From: Parasponia andersonii
Lineage: Eukaryota > Streptophyta > Magnoliopsida > Rosales > Cannabaceae
Direction of reading: 5' to 3'
Assembly (NCBI GenBank): GCA_002914805.1
Contig: JXTB01000638.1
Span: forward strand, 131,144-195,143
Length of the DNA stretch: 64,000 nucleotides
How positions within the stretch are numbered: the first letter of the stretch is position 1; each line of letters begins with the position of its first letter. The notes beneath the pieces were generated by a model, which saw only the letters and a program-made list of their open reading frames with translations, did not search any database and was not told the origin of the DNA. Shown piece after piece: positions 23,948 through 36,338 of the stretch. The position numbers were made by a program, and so were the translations under genes.

Positions 23948-24353
23948 ATTAATCTAATCTGCTTCTCTCTCTCTCACACTCTCACTCAGTCTTCACTCCA
24001 GCCACTCCGCATCACCCATTCTGTTCAAGCCCTTCAGATCTACGACCCACCCACCCCAAAGCTTCAAACCAGAATTTTCAATCGTCTTCTTTTTCTTTTT
24101 TCTTTTTTATTTTTTAACGAGCTTTTCCTAGGAAGACAAAAATATTAAAAAATAAAATTAAAAAAGTTCCTCTCAGGTCGGGCCATGGGCTTTTGGGCCT
24201 GAGAATTCCAACATAACCCATAGGAGTAAGGGCTTATAAATAACAGGCTTTTTGTTTCCCTCCAAAACCTTTACGCTTTCCTCTTTGTAGAGTTCAATTC
24301 TGAGCTCTGCGAATCCGATTTCTTAGCCGAGGACAGAAAATCGAATTTGGAAA
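23948..24353. promoter_or_regulatory. Short bidirectional promoter region
   Basis: The GDPD4-like gene (-) and the coiled-coil gene (+) start 406 bases apart, head to head. The interval holds two adjacent site II elements (TGGGCT at 24186-24191 and TGGGCC at 24194-24199), motifs common in promoters of plant growth-related genes. A TATA-like tataaata lies at 24235-24242, placed for the plus-strand gene. CT-rich tracts near 23960-24000 would lie in the GDPD4 leader. Confidence 0.6.
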
Positions 24354-27300
24354 ATGGAGGAGTACCTGCACTACATGAAGACCTTGCGCTCTCAAATGAA
24401 CGGTCTCTCTCTCTCTCTCTCTCTCTCTGAATTGATACACTTTATTTTTATTTATATTTATAATTTGTCATTTGGTATTTGAAATGTGAAATCTACAGAT
24501 GTTGAAGATCAGGCGGCAAAGGTCTCAGTGGAAGAGCAAACGCAATTGACCACCATTCAAACCTTCGAGAACGATCTCATTTCTGGTCATCTTCTTCTTC
24601 TTTCTTGTTCCTTGCATTTTTACACCCTTCTTTTTTCTCCTTCAATTTAACGTAAACCCCTCATTAAATTTTGCTCTCCCCCAAAAAAAAAAAAAAAAAA
24701 AATCCCTCATTAAATTTAATTATTTATATTTCCTTATTCCGAGGATTCAATTATTTATCTATATGAACTTCAAAATAATAACCAAAAAAAAAAAAAGAGC
24801 ATAAATGTTTGAATCTGTTAAATTGCAATTCATTGCTGTACAAGATGCCTTTGATGCTTTGATTATCATATCATAGAATCTTGTAGATGTAGCGACAAAA
24901 AATGCATTTTAATTTTGTTTTTGCTACGTTTTTCTAGTATAGAATGAAATGAATCACATTTCTGCATGATCATTCCGATATCAACTTTTATTTACTTACT
25001 TGTTTTACACCAATTATTGTCCTTGTGATATCATCATCATCATCTTCAATCAACTCTCCTCCCGAATGATTTTGCAGCAAAATCTGAACTAGTTCTACTC
25101 CAGAAAGACAATGAAGGGATGGTGAAGGCGAAGGGCGAAATATGCTCACAAATATTGGAAAGTCAGAGGAAGATAGCTTCTTTGGAGTCCGATTCTTCCA
25201 CTCTTTCCCAGGTAGTCGCTTTCTACGTCTATTGTGTTTGCATGTAGACCATGAAAAAAAAGTACTTAAGAAGAATTGATTATTTGACAAAGCTAGTTTC
25301 TATTAACTTGAAAAATAATAATTTTTTTTAAAAAAAAAAAATAAATATTAAGTAGCTTCAATAACAAATTTACTGCTGGAAGACCTCAACAAAGTGGTGC
25401 AATATTTTTGTGCTACTTCCTTGTTTCTCTCCACATATTTATTGAGCAAGCAGACTTTGGAGCTTATTCAACAAGAAAGGGTCGGCTTATCTGCCAAGCT
25501 GACGGAGAAGAGGTAATTCAATTTACAAGCTAAAATTAGTCGATTGCAACAACCAAACGTTAGAATGTGATAATCACTTTCAAAAGTCTATTATGACAGG
25601 ACTTTCTACCTCAAGGTTACAGAAGATATGAATTTCAGGTTACAGGAACAAAAGGTTTGTATTTGAGCTGAATTTCCTTGTGTTCTTAATGTTCCATACT
25701 TTTTACTCGTGCTTTTTCCTTCAAATGTGGCTAGGACTGCTTCAATTCTCTTATGACTAGCATGGAAGCTGCAAAGCATGGAATGGTACATCGCTGCTAT
25801 TTCCCTTTTTCTTTTCTTTCTTCACACATGGGATATTTTATCCTTGGTTCCCTTTAACTCAAGGACCTAATTTATTGTTTGTTGGATTCTTTTCGTTTGT
25901 TTGTTTGTTTGTTTATTTATTTTTTGTTTTCTTCTTGGTGGCTTGAAGGATTCCTCTTGCTTCATGATCCAAACAGTGTTTTGCAGTCTGTCACGTCTTT
26001 GATTCTAATGATGTTGAGTATCTGCTCATGTCTGTGGTTCCCTAATCTTACTGAATTTTGTTAGTTCTCTACTCATAGTTTATTCTTCATTCCCAACTCC
26101 TTTGGATCGCCTTTTGTCTGTTTGTTTCATTCGACAAACTAAATGTTCGAGGATATTTTTAAAAATTTAGACCTTGTGTCTGAGTCATGTAACCACAAAT
26201 TTATTTTCTGTTTGAACTGGACCACTCAAAGTGCTATTTCTTAAGAAGATAATTTTTGCTGAGGTCTTTTATATTCATCCATCTTCTTTCTTGCCGTTGA
26301 TGCAAAAGATTTCTGAGAGTCCCTGATGTCCTGCAGAAACAAATTACTTTTGTTCCTACTAAAAGGAATTTATGCAGGTGAAGGACAAATTCGATGATCA
26401 GACTGATAAAACTGAAGGTATCATTTTTGGACTTACATATCTTATTCTTTCAACATCCTTGTTGTATTGTTAGTTTACTATCTTTTTAAGTTGTTTTCAG
26501 ACACTTCACCGGAGGAAAACAGTTTTGTATATGTTGGCATAAGGTTCTTGGTGCCCCCTAAACGCTTTTAAACACATGTTGTGATCAATTTTATGTTATC
26601 CTAAGTCAGAAAGATTGCAAGCAGTTATCCTTCTGAAGAAGAAAGAGTAATAGATCCATATATTAGTTCTGCAACTAAAATAGCAAAAGAGATAGACTAA
26701 TTCATATCTTCCTCAGCTGCCAACCAGACAAATGCACATATATAACGATTCAGTTGGATGTTTGAATTTTTTTTCGACTGGAAGTTTAATATTGTCCCAA
26801 ATTTACGATTGTTTTGTTTGATTTAGTTCCGGTGTTCCCTGGTTGTAAGTGACTCAGTTTGATCTGTTCTTTCTTAATAAACCTCCTGTAGGAGCAGTCA
26901 CCGAAAAAAGCAGAAAAAAATTTTAGGTATCGTGAATGTAGGAAATTCATCCAAAAAATAGAAAAGGCTGCAACTGCATGTGGACAGCCTTCAAGTAGTC
27001 TTTGACATGGTGTGTAAATGAACAAACATTAGTTTGAGCATTATACAAAATTGATGGAAGAATATTTGTTCCAGTCGAGGAATATTGTAAATCTAACTCA
27101 AGTCTGTGATGCACGATGGTTTACCAAAAAGTTATGACAGATGTTATTTCGCTTTGTACTTGACTTCTCTGTGCAGGGGAGTATTGCTTTGACAACCTCT
27201 GCACTGCAGACCATCTGGTAAAATACTTCTTCCATTGATCACATACATGGAGTTTCAAGCTTTTTGTTTTTATTAATGTCTTTGAATGACAGGAAAATGA

Positions 27301-28106
27301 TGCAAGGAAGAATCTAATGGCCAAGTTGGACTCTGCTAAGGCCAAGCTTGCAGAGATATCAGAAGCAAAATTGAAAATTATTATGGAGAACAAAATGGTA
27401 AATATAACATGATATGGCTCCTTCAATCACATCAAACATATTATAATGATGATGATATTTGCATTTTTCCCCATTTTCCCATCTGAATCCCACCTGTGAC
27501 TGTCAGATGAAACAGGCCGTTGAGCAAGTTAACTTTAGAGCAAATGATCTTAAGGTCAGATGTATGCTCAGTACAATTGATGTGTATATCTTGTACACAT
27601 TTGAGAATGCTAAATTATTCATGTAGTTGGGTTTGAATCACATAGTTGCTTTGGTTTTTAAACTTTCTGATAACCAGAAAATGCAATAATTCAACATTTT
27701 CATACTAATTTTTAGTTTTTCATGGTTGGCCAAATTTAGCCAGAATTAATGGAAATGGATCTAAAGACTCTGGAAGAGGAATACAATGCACTTTTATCAG
27801 ATAAAGCAGGAGAAACTGAGTACTTGCAGTCTCTACAGGACCAAGTTGAGAAACTCAAGGTAAATGAATTAATAAGGTAGATTTTGCCAAAGCACAATAT
27901 AGCATGATAGTATTTGGATTTGGAAATTATACTTTTCTGAGTGTCTGTAGCTAGCATCTATGATCTTCGAAAATCTGACTCATGATTCTTCTTGTTCCCA
28001 TTCTTGTTTTCATTAAATGGATTCTGCTTTTTCACAGGGAATTTCTCATGTTGTGAAATGTGCTTGCGGAGAGGAGTATAGATTGAAGACCGACCTTTGT
28101 GCATAA
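24354..28106 (+). CDS. Uncharacterised coiled-coil protein
   Basis: Twelve exons: 24354-24402, 24499-24585, 25078-25211, 25454-25512, 25600-25654, 25735-25785, 26378-26417, 27177-27217, 27293-27397, 27507-27554, 27740-27859 and 28038-28106; 285 residues, phases consistent at all junctions. It starts MEEYLHYMKTLRSQMND and is Glu/Lys/Leu-rich for most of its length with heptad-like spacing, so extended coiled coil is likely at about residues 15-135 and 165-260. The C-terminus, VVKCACGEEYRLKTDLCA, has three cysteines, two in a CxC pair, and is the most distinctive part. No membrane segment or signal peptide. I do not recognise the family; coiled-coil kinetochore or cytoskeletal subunits look superficially similar. 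The exons are very short and several introns exceed 500 bases. Confidence 0.8.
24403..24428. repeat. (CT)n microsatellite forming the intron 1 donor
   Basis: The donor GT of the coiled-coil gene's first intron is the first two bases of a run of about 12 CT units, giving the unusual donor g/gtctctct. Confidence 0.8.
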
Positions 28107-28632
28107 CAAAAGTGGAAGTTTGCATACATAAACTCTGGTAACTGATCAGAAGGCAGAGAAATGAAAACTGTTGTTGACCATAATCTTTGATTCGTTGATG
28201 ACTGAGTGCTAAACTAATGACAAGAAACATTTATATCAAGAGATCCGTTTAGTAATTCGAATAGATGCTTCGTTCTTTGTATTCTTTGTACGAGAGAATG
28301 CTTTTATATCAGAAGATATTATGCTTCCTGTGCTCCTTGCAATGGATTATATCTACCATTCCTGATTGAGCAATATGATTTTTTTTTCCCCCTCAAATGA
28401 AATGTCCGAACCATGAATCTAATGTTCTGTGATTGAAGTTTGGCCACAAATTCACACAATAAAGTTGAATATTTGAGTTCTTTTGAATCTCTTATGGAAG
28501 ACAATGATAATACAGGAACCTTCGGTTGTTGTCTGTATCAAATGAAGCATCACCGGAAAATAGAATTCCACGGGTTTACAAGTGAAGTATTGCGGACATT
28601 GGCATTAATTACAACTTAGGGGAAAAAGAAAC

Positions 28633-28690
<58 letters not shown>

Positions 28691-28803
28691 GTATGTATGT
28701 TTCTTCCTTAGTATATGGCATTAATATATTTTGCTTATGAGTTGTTGAGTATATATCTCCTATAATTAAGACAAAAGTAAAGAGTAGAATAATACATCTG
28801 AAA
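28107..28803. other. Convergent intergenic region with (TA)n run
   Basis: It separates the 3' ends of the coiled-coil gene and SPS. A (TA)n microsatellite of about 26 units fills 28635-28687. No exon seen. Confidence 0.7.
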
Positions 28804-31800
28804 TTAGTTCATTCCAAGAGCTTCTAGAGCTTGTGAGATATGATGGGCTTCATAGCTCTCTGAGAAGGCAATGTTAGGGCTATCTTGTGGAACCACATCT
28901 TCTCTTTTGAAATTGTCTTCGCTGCGAAGAAGCTTTTCGCTGCCATACTCGACAGAGCCTTTTAAAATTAAGGTCTTTTGAAGGCCAGCAAACAGGTCTT
29001 CAGTATCAGTGTCCCCTTTTTCCCCGGTGAAGACAACCATTTTGGAGAGATCAATTCCCCACCTAATGGAAAGGTACCTACATAGCAATGACAGTTTTCT
29101 TGAGTACAGAGCAGTAACACATTCATATTGTAGTTTATTACTCAAGGAAGGAAGGAAGGGGGCCTAACCTTAGAGCTTGTATTCTTGAAGCGTACAATGG
29201 CACCACATTTAACCTGGATGCTGCACGAGTGTAGATGAGGTTACATCGGAAGCCTCTCATCCTCAGCCTTTGCCGGAGGTCATCGACCCTTCGAATCTGC
29301 CATACTCAATTTTCAGGGCAGAAAATGTGAAAATGTGCATCAACTTTTGCAACCGAAAGATCCAAATCAGTTAATTTGTCACTCAGCTCACCTTGCCTCC
29401 AGTTTTGACGGTGTAGGAATAACACCTGGTGCTGCTTGCGTCTGCATAGCCCTGGATGTCATCCTCATCCGCTCCTTCCGCCCTGGCCAGCCTTGCCGCC
29501 ATGGACCGCACATTCTCGCCGCCCCATCTATACTCGACATGGGACTCATAGTCTGCATCAGCCACCAAATCAATCCAAGGGTAGTACATCTCACTTCCAC
29601 TTGAGCACACCAGTGCGTCCAACTCTTGCACATTGACTTGGCACCGTTTCAGAACTTCCAATGTCTCTCCTAAGCTCGAACCAGTCACCAACAAAAACCC
29701 CGTACGGCCGGGCAAGCCTGTGGCCGCGGCTTTCGTCACATTCTTCATGATTTGCTGCAGCAAGCTTTCAGCAAAATCTCCTCTGCCCTCGTCGTAACAG
29801 TCGGTAGCTATGACAAATAGCCTCTGTCTTTTGCCAGGGCTGTAAGCAGCAGCTCCAGACTTACCATTGGGGGACGCCCTGCTTCTACTTCGAGTAATGG
29901 CTTCAATTAGTTCCTTCTGTCTGGTGGCGGCATCCAAGCTTTCCGCGGCATTGGACTTAAAGTCTGCTGAAGCTTCCACAGAAAATCTCAAAGAAAGGTC
30001 TTGTACGTCCTTGAGGGAGTCACTCAGGGGCTCTTCAGGAGCTGGCATGATCTCGAGGCGGGTGGTGGGGTGGCGGTTGCGGCAGTGCTCAACGTGAGAG
30101 AGGTAGTTCCGGCAATGTTCTGTCCATGAAAAGCGGTGAATGTTCTTTAGGCCGTTCTTTCGGCACTCCAGCCAGAGATTCTTATCCCCCACTAGCTTTA
30201 GCAGCGCATCTTCTATGGCTTTCTGGTCGTGTGGATCAACTAGGACACCGTTATTTAGTGCCTGCACTTAAAAAGAACATCTAGCATTAAGGAAGACCAG
30301 TATCTTGACGAAACTTGTTCTTTAATTTTAACATATCTCATTACTATTATTATTACCTTCAAAATGTCAACGGGCCCTCCGTTTTTAGTGGCAACCACAG
30401 GTAAGCCATAAGCAGCTGCCTGCAAATTAACAAGTTCACACCCTAAATCATGAACAAATATTACATTATTACTTATCAACGACATAGTCACTCCGCTTGC
30501 TCTTGCGTTGTGTATATATATGTATATACGTATAAAGCAGGAAATTGCTTAGAGGTTCACCTCTATAATTGTGAGACCAAAAGGTTCCACGAGAGCTGGG
30601 TTGATAAATACTCCCTACAACACACAAATCACCCAATAAAGCCATACTCATGTTAGAAATTTCATATTGCAGAAAACGACCAACAAATTAAGCAAACATA
30701 AGACGGGTGACCATGCACCTTTGTCTTTGCAGCAAGTCGATATATTTCAGGGACGTCAGACTGCTTGTGATGCTTGGGATAGGCCACCTGACCATACAAA
30801 TCGTACCTGTCGATGAGCTTCAGCACCGTTGTAAGCACAACCGAGCTGCTATTAGACATTTCTTCGATGTCATCCCTATTACCAAGTATAAGCGTCTGCA
30901 TCCACGTACCAGTTAATGATTAATCTTAAATAATGTTAAGATTTAATTTTCATGTTATAAAAACAGTACTATTGACTGGATATTAATTAGTTACATAGAC
31001 ATAATTACCAAGTTGGCTAGCTCCCTAAGGGCTTGGCACTCCCCATAGGCCTTGAGCAACGTAGTGACATTCTTCTTGGGGTCAGGACGGGACAATGCAA
31101 GAATGATGGGCTTGTGAGGGTTGGTGAAAAACCGCATTACCTCAGACCATATAGGAGGTAGATTAGTCTTGGTTTGGGCTCTGTCCGAGTCTATTAAGGA
31201 TTTAAGATCAGCGGTATCGGTTTCAGTGATATCAGTAGTAGTAGTAAGGTTGGTGAAGTCCATGCCAGGCGGTATAACGACCATCCTCGGCATGTAGCGG
31301 CCGAGGCAACTCACACCGCGGCGTCTCCTCACCCGCAGCTTCCTCTCCAACTTGAGATCGAACCCGTCGTAGAGTCCCCACTGCTCATCAATCTCTTGGC
31401 GCGTGCTGGTCACCACCATCTCCGCCGTGTCGAGGGCCAGCTCCTCGGCCTCAATCCTCCTAACGATCCTGTACGTGGCGTTGATATCCTCCCTAGAGAA
31501 CCTCCCCTGCTTCAGCAACTGCTCGAACTTGTTCCGCCCCAGCGAATGCCCCGTCATCACCATCGGCACGTTCAGCGCGGCCGAGAGCCGGACCGCGGCC
31601 TCTCCTCCGTCTGCATAGTGGCCGTGTATCACGTAAGGCCACGCGGGCTTTCCGGCGTTGACCTGGTCTCCCAGTACTCTCGCCATGTTGACCACGTGAG
31701 CCATCGCGCCGTCCACGAACTCGGGTATGTGGGGCCAGAGAGACTCCTTGGGGATGTACTCGTGGCGTGGCCCGCAAGGCAGGCGGACAATGTAGGCCCC

Positions 31801-33050
31801 ACAGCTCCCGGCTGCGTCGGCGGGGCAGCAGAGCATCTCGTTGGGCTCACCGTAGGAGGAGTCGACGTCAGGGGAGGTGATCTGGCGGGTGAGAAGGTCG
31901 ACACGGTAGACTCCACTGGTGTTGGCCAGAGCTCTCGCGAGTTCGACCACGTATTTGACCTGGCCACCCGTGTCCGAGTCTCTGCCGAGCTCCATGTTTT
32001 GTCCGCGTACCAAGCCGTGCATACTGATTAGGACAATGTAAAGATTCCTAGACGATGACGACTTGGTACTATTAATGGTGTCATCGTGATCAGGCCAAAT
32101 TTGAATGTCGGAGTTGATGCGAGTGAAGGGACGATGGTCAAGAGTAGTAGTAGTACTAGTGCTAGTGTCTTTGAGGTCGCCCTTAACAATGTCCTTCTCG
32201 CCTTCGGAGAGCTCCGAGAGGTCCTCGGCTGCGTCGTGTCGGCCTTGCTCCCTCTCTATCCGCCGTTTCGCCAGCCTTTGGGCGTCATCCCATGCAATCT
32301 ATAGCCCCACATAATTTTATATCATTCATAGTTAATAAATATGTGTAACGCCATTAGAGTCGTTAAGACTTAAGAGTAGTGCTAGTGCCATTTTAATAAT
32401 TTTGTATGAAATATTTGATGAGAGTATTATTGTCACCTGTTTCTTTTTACGGGCGAGATGCCAAATGCGCCAGCACATATTCTCCAGTCTATTGCTGCGT
32501 TCCCGGGTATTTCTTGTGGCTATTACCTGCGCCATGGCCCATCATCACCATTCACCATATTGTTATATCTATTCACGTTCATGCACCCTTAATTATAATG
32601 ACAAGCTCCGTTTATGTATCACAAGAAATACGTGCTAACACTTTGGATATGTCCCACAAAACAGCTACCTCACCCCTCCCCCCTCTCCTCCTCTCAGTTT
32701 CAAGCATTTGATTTCAGTATAGTCATGCTCTATCTTCGTCGGGGTTTTTATTTATTTTTATTTTTTTAACACAGTAACACAGTACATGTAAATTTGGCGA
32801 AAAATATCTACAAAAAATAACTTATTCCAAGGTATACGTAAATTTGGTGAAAATCATATAAAGAAAGTAAAATAACTTAAATTGATGTAATATCTTATTA
32901 TTTATTAATATTTAGCATATGAATCTTTTTACCTATACTTAGATTATGATTATATATCTAAAAAGCTACATCGGTCAAGTCAAGTTAATATTTCTCTACG
33001 TTTTAATATATTACTTAATCAGTAACAAAATGACTGTTATTAAATCATCA

Positions 33051-33090
<40 letters not shown>

Positions 33091-33959
33091 TACTTTGTTT
33101 AGCATTTTCGTTTTCGTTGAGGTAAAACTATTATATATTTCCATTTGGATTGTATTATGCTCCAGTCAGCATGCATGGGTCGAACTAATGTGGTCCAACG
33201 ACAAATGGACCAATACAACTGGCCTGTGGGCCGTACCAGAAGAACCAATTGGTGCAAATTGCCACACAATCTTCCCATCTTTTGGTTCCAACTTTTTTAA
33301 GAGTGATGCCTATCATAGAATACCAATCTTAGAATGCTTTCAATTCTAAATCACAAACTAAAACCAAGCAACTGTGACTCCAAGAAACAAAAAAAGTATT
33401 CTATGGTATCGGAAAACTGTGTATGCTATTTTTTTTTTTTTTTTTTCCGGGGAAAACTTTGAAGCTATAGTAGAAGAGAAATATTAACATACACATTTTA
33501 CGAGGAGAATTCTGTTGGAATTGATAATTGTGGTGGGACATGATAAGAGGGCCACAAAATGTTTTGAACTGAGGAAAATTCATTAGGAGCTTTTTGATAT
33601 ATAGTCGTGAATGCTTGGTATTGCTTCCTAGCTAATATTGAATGATGAATATGACCCTAATTAAGTTTCCTAGCTTGTGGCTTTTATAAACAATAAGAGA
33701 TGATAAATAAAAAGATTATATATATATATATACCTATGTATATTATATGACAAACCTTAATCCAAGTTCTGTGGAGATCAGACTCATCAAAGCTATTAAC
33801 AACTTCTTCCACAAAGTACTTAGTGGGACTAAACAACTTGTCCTGACGATCTTTTTCTTTGACTTCAAACTTGGCAATATTGTTGAGCTTTCCATCATTC
33901 TTTTTCCCCACATCTAAGATTGCCTCCAAATACCCATTTATCCATTCGTTTCTTGCCAT
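28804..33959 (-). CDS. SPS4: Sucrose-phosphate synthase, SPS4 / family C type
   Basis: Nine exons on the minus strand: 33756-33959, 32437-32526, 31009-32298, 30719-30895, 30561-30614, 30357-30419, 29392-30261, 29169-29296 and 28804-29077; 1049 residues, the usual SPS length. The enzyme makes sucrose-6-phosphate from UDP-glucose and fructose-6-phosphate in the cytosol, the controlling step of sucrose synthesis. The N-terminal regulatory region (1-180) starts [18 protein letters not shown]. The glycosyltransferase domain (about 182-690) contains [18 protein letters not shown] (D207-G210), [14 protein letters not shown] and the E-x7-E motif EPFGLTIIE (E597, E605). The C-terminal phosphatase-like domain starts near [11 protein letters not shown] (about 773). 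S161 in RINSD matches the position of the light-regulated phosphoserine of spinach SPS. Closest by memory to Arabidopsis SPS4. No broken motif seen. Confidence 0.96.
32527..33755 (-). other. Long first intron of SPS
   Basis: A 1229-base intron, the longest of the gene. It contains a (TTA)n microsatellite at 33052-33091 and a T-run at 33430-33447. I see no extra exon in it. Confidence 0.85.
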
Positions 33960-34022
33960 CGAACGACCTATGTGTGTATACCACTTTCAACTGTTTATCT
34001 ATCGATTAGCTATATATATATG

Positions 34023-34055
<33 letters not shown>

Positions 34056-36338
34056 TATATATTATAAAGAGATATATAAGATAGAAAGCATGGTTTTGAA
34101 CCTTGAAACTTTAGGTGTATCTATCGATCGGAAGACTTGAAGGGCTTAAAAAAGTTGAGAGAGAAAGCGAGAAAAAGATCAATGTTTCAATGGACTTGGC
34201 ACTTTGAAACCGAGTTGGTGGAAGGACGAGGATCGTTAAAAAGACTCCGGATTTCAACTAATTTTACTTTTTGTATTTTGAAAAATTCATAAATATTTAT
34301 ATAAATTATGAATTTGTCAATATGCATTGGGTGGCTTTGGTTCTCTCTCTTGAAATCTTATTCTTTTTTAGAGTATATTACTCAAACATCCTTATCCCTT
34401 TCTATACTTTTTAATATATATTCTCCACCATACACCCAAAACTCAATTCCAAATCTGTATTCAACGATATAATGCTTTCTTTATTACTCAAATTATACCT
34501 TGATATCCATTCTGATCATAGTTATTTCGTACCACAGATTAAATATATTTCTAGAAATCTACCCGTTTTATAGTTCAAATAAAGGAATTTTCAAGATTTT
34601 GAGATTTTAACTACTCTTAAGTGTTCCATAAGCTTTATTCTTTTCGTATCGATCCTATGCGACTATTTTTGTTTTTAAAAGGTCATAAAAGGACAAAAGA
34701 AAGCTAACAATAGCTCAAGCTATTAAATATTAAGATGAGACTAAATAGGGGAAAAAATGTGCATCTTAAGTCATAATGCTTGATTTGAAAACTCAAACGC
34801 AGTTCAAGTTTAAACCCAAAAAAAAAAAAAAATTCAGACAACTGGTATATTAATGTTTAATTAGAATAAAGTGCCATTTCCCTTTATCTTTTCCTTTCAA
34901 GTTAATAATTTCACGGGACTTGTGGTGGAGCTTTGAAAGTCTAATAATGATATGATAGGTATACAAATAAACTTGTAGTTTAATATACACTTATATTTTT
35001 AAATATTTATATGTGATAAGTATTATTGTTATATTGGTTAAAACAGAAGGGTTTCTTATAAAGCATTGTTTTGTTGGACGTATGGTTTGCGTTCAGATCG
35101 TGATCTATTTAATTTGTTTGCATGACGAATGTAGAACCACACTCATTAAAATTCTCTTTTGTCTTAACCCCAAAAGACAGATATTGTTTCAATTGTCAGA
35201 TGTGTCCATTATGTACTGCAAATAATTCTCTCTGTAAAATTGTTTGCTAACGATTTCAGCACTCAATTGCCTGACCACTAAAACCTAGCCTTACGATTAT
35301 ATTCCCAGAGCAGAACATCATAATTCTTGTGGCATATATTCTTCCGACTATGAAAGGCATGCTATATATATAATGAGAAACTTAAATAGTGATTTTTATA
35401 AAAAGTCACTACGTGAAATGCATTTTGTATTAGTTATATATATACAAAACGCAAGAGTATGCATATTTAATTCTGTGGAATGGAAAATGAACGATAATAA
35501 AAATTATAATGCATTAGAATTAGAATAAAAATGATGTTCAATTGTTTGGTTGAATTTAATTAGTGTAATTAAATAGAATTAATTTTGTATTCACTAAAAT
35601 GCCCATACTTTTAAAGAGCAAAAAGAGAAAGTTGAGTTTTAAATAAATTGACTAAAATGTGGAATGCTATTCATTATCTTTTTTAAAAGAATAAGAATTT
35701 TATGAAGTGATGGAATTAAAATTCTAAAAGAATCTTAATTCCATACTTTTAAAATCCAATCAAATAATGAAATGAACTTTAAAAAATAATGACTACTTCG
35801 TTCCAAGTCATTCCAACTAACCAAACATAGCATTAAATATAATAAAATTTCCTATCAATAGAAAAATTAATACTTATCATTTAATTCTCATTAATATTTA
35901 TTCCAATATATTTAATTATAACTATCATATTAAAATCTTATGGTCAATATTTGTTTCTTTTGCTTCTATGTGCAATATAAATAATATTCAATTAAGATTA
36001 ATTATATACAGCTAGTATTGATCTGGACTGGTCCCTTTCAATGTAAAACAGTACTAGAAAATAACATGGATATATCTTGTACAAAACCAATGTACTTATG
36101 CATGATTACTTGATCAATAGGCAGAAAAAATAGTAACTTCATGCATAATTGATATGATTTTCTAACGTGATAAGTAACATTATTCAGTTCGGTCGTCGCC
36201 TCTGTTCAAAATTATGTATATGTTATCGTGTGTTACTAATTTTATGTAAAGATGTAGGAGACCTGATTGTCCGAACTTCTTTAAATATTTAATATATATT
36301 AATACTAGATATGTAGCACTATTTTCTTTTTTATTTTT
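33960..36338. other. SPS upstream region and AT-rich intergenic DNA
   Basis: The first 250 bases are the likely SPS leader and core promoter, with a (TA)n run at 34010-34047. The rest is AT-rich with no exon. A possible short inverted-repeat element lies at 35543-35829. Confidence 0.55.
35543..35829. mobile_element. Possible MITE
   Basis: The left end tgtttggttgaa and the reverse complement of the right end (tgtttggttagt) match at 10 of 12 bases. Inside, 35712-35742 forms a hairpin (ggaattaaaattct / agaatcttaattcc). The size of about 287 bases suits a non-autonomous DNA transposon. No clear target duplication was found. Confidence 0.3.

Noticed and set aside
29335-32314. Several ORFs antisense to SPS, up to 211 codons
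   Set aside because: They are shadows of the GC-rich SPS coding exons in other frames, with no protein character of their own.
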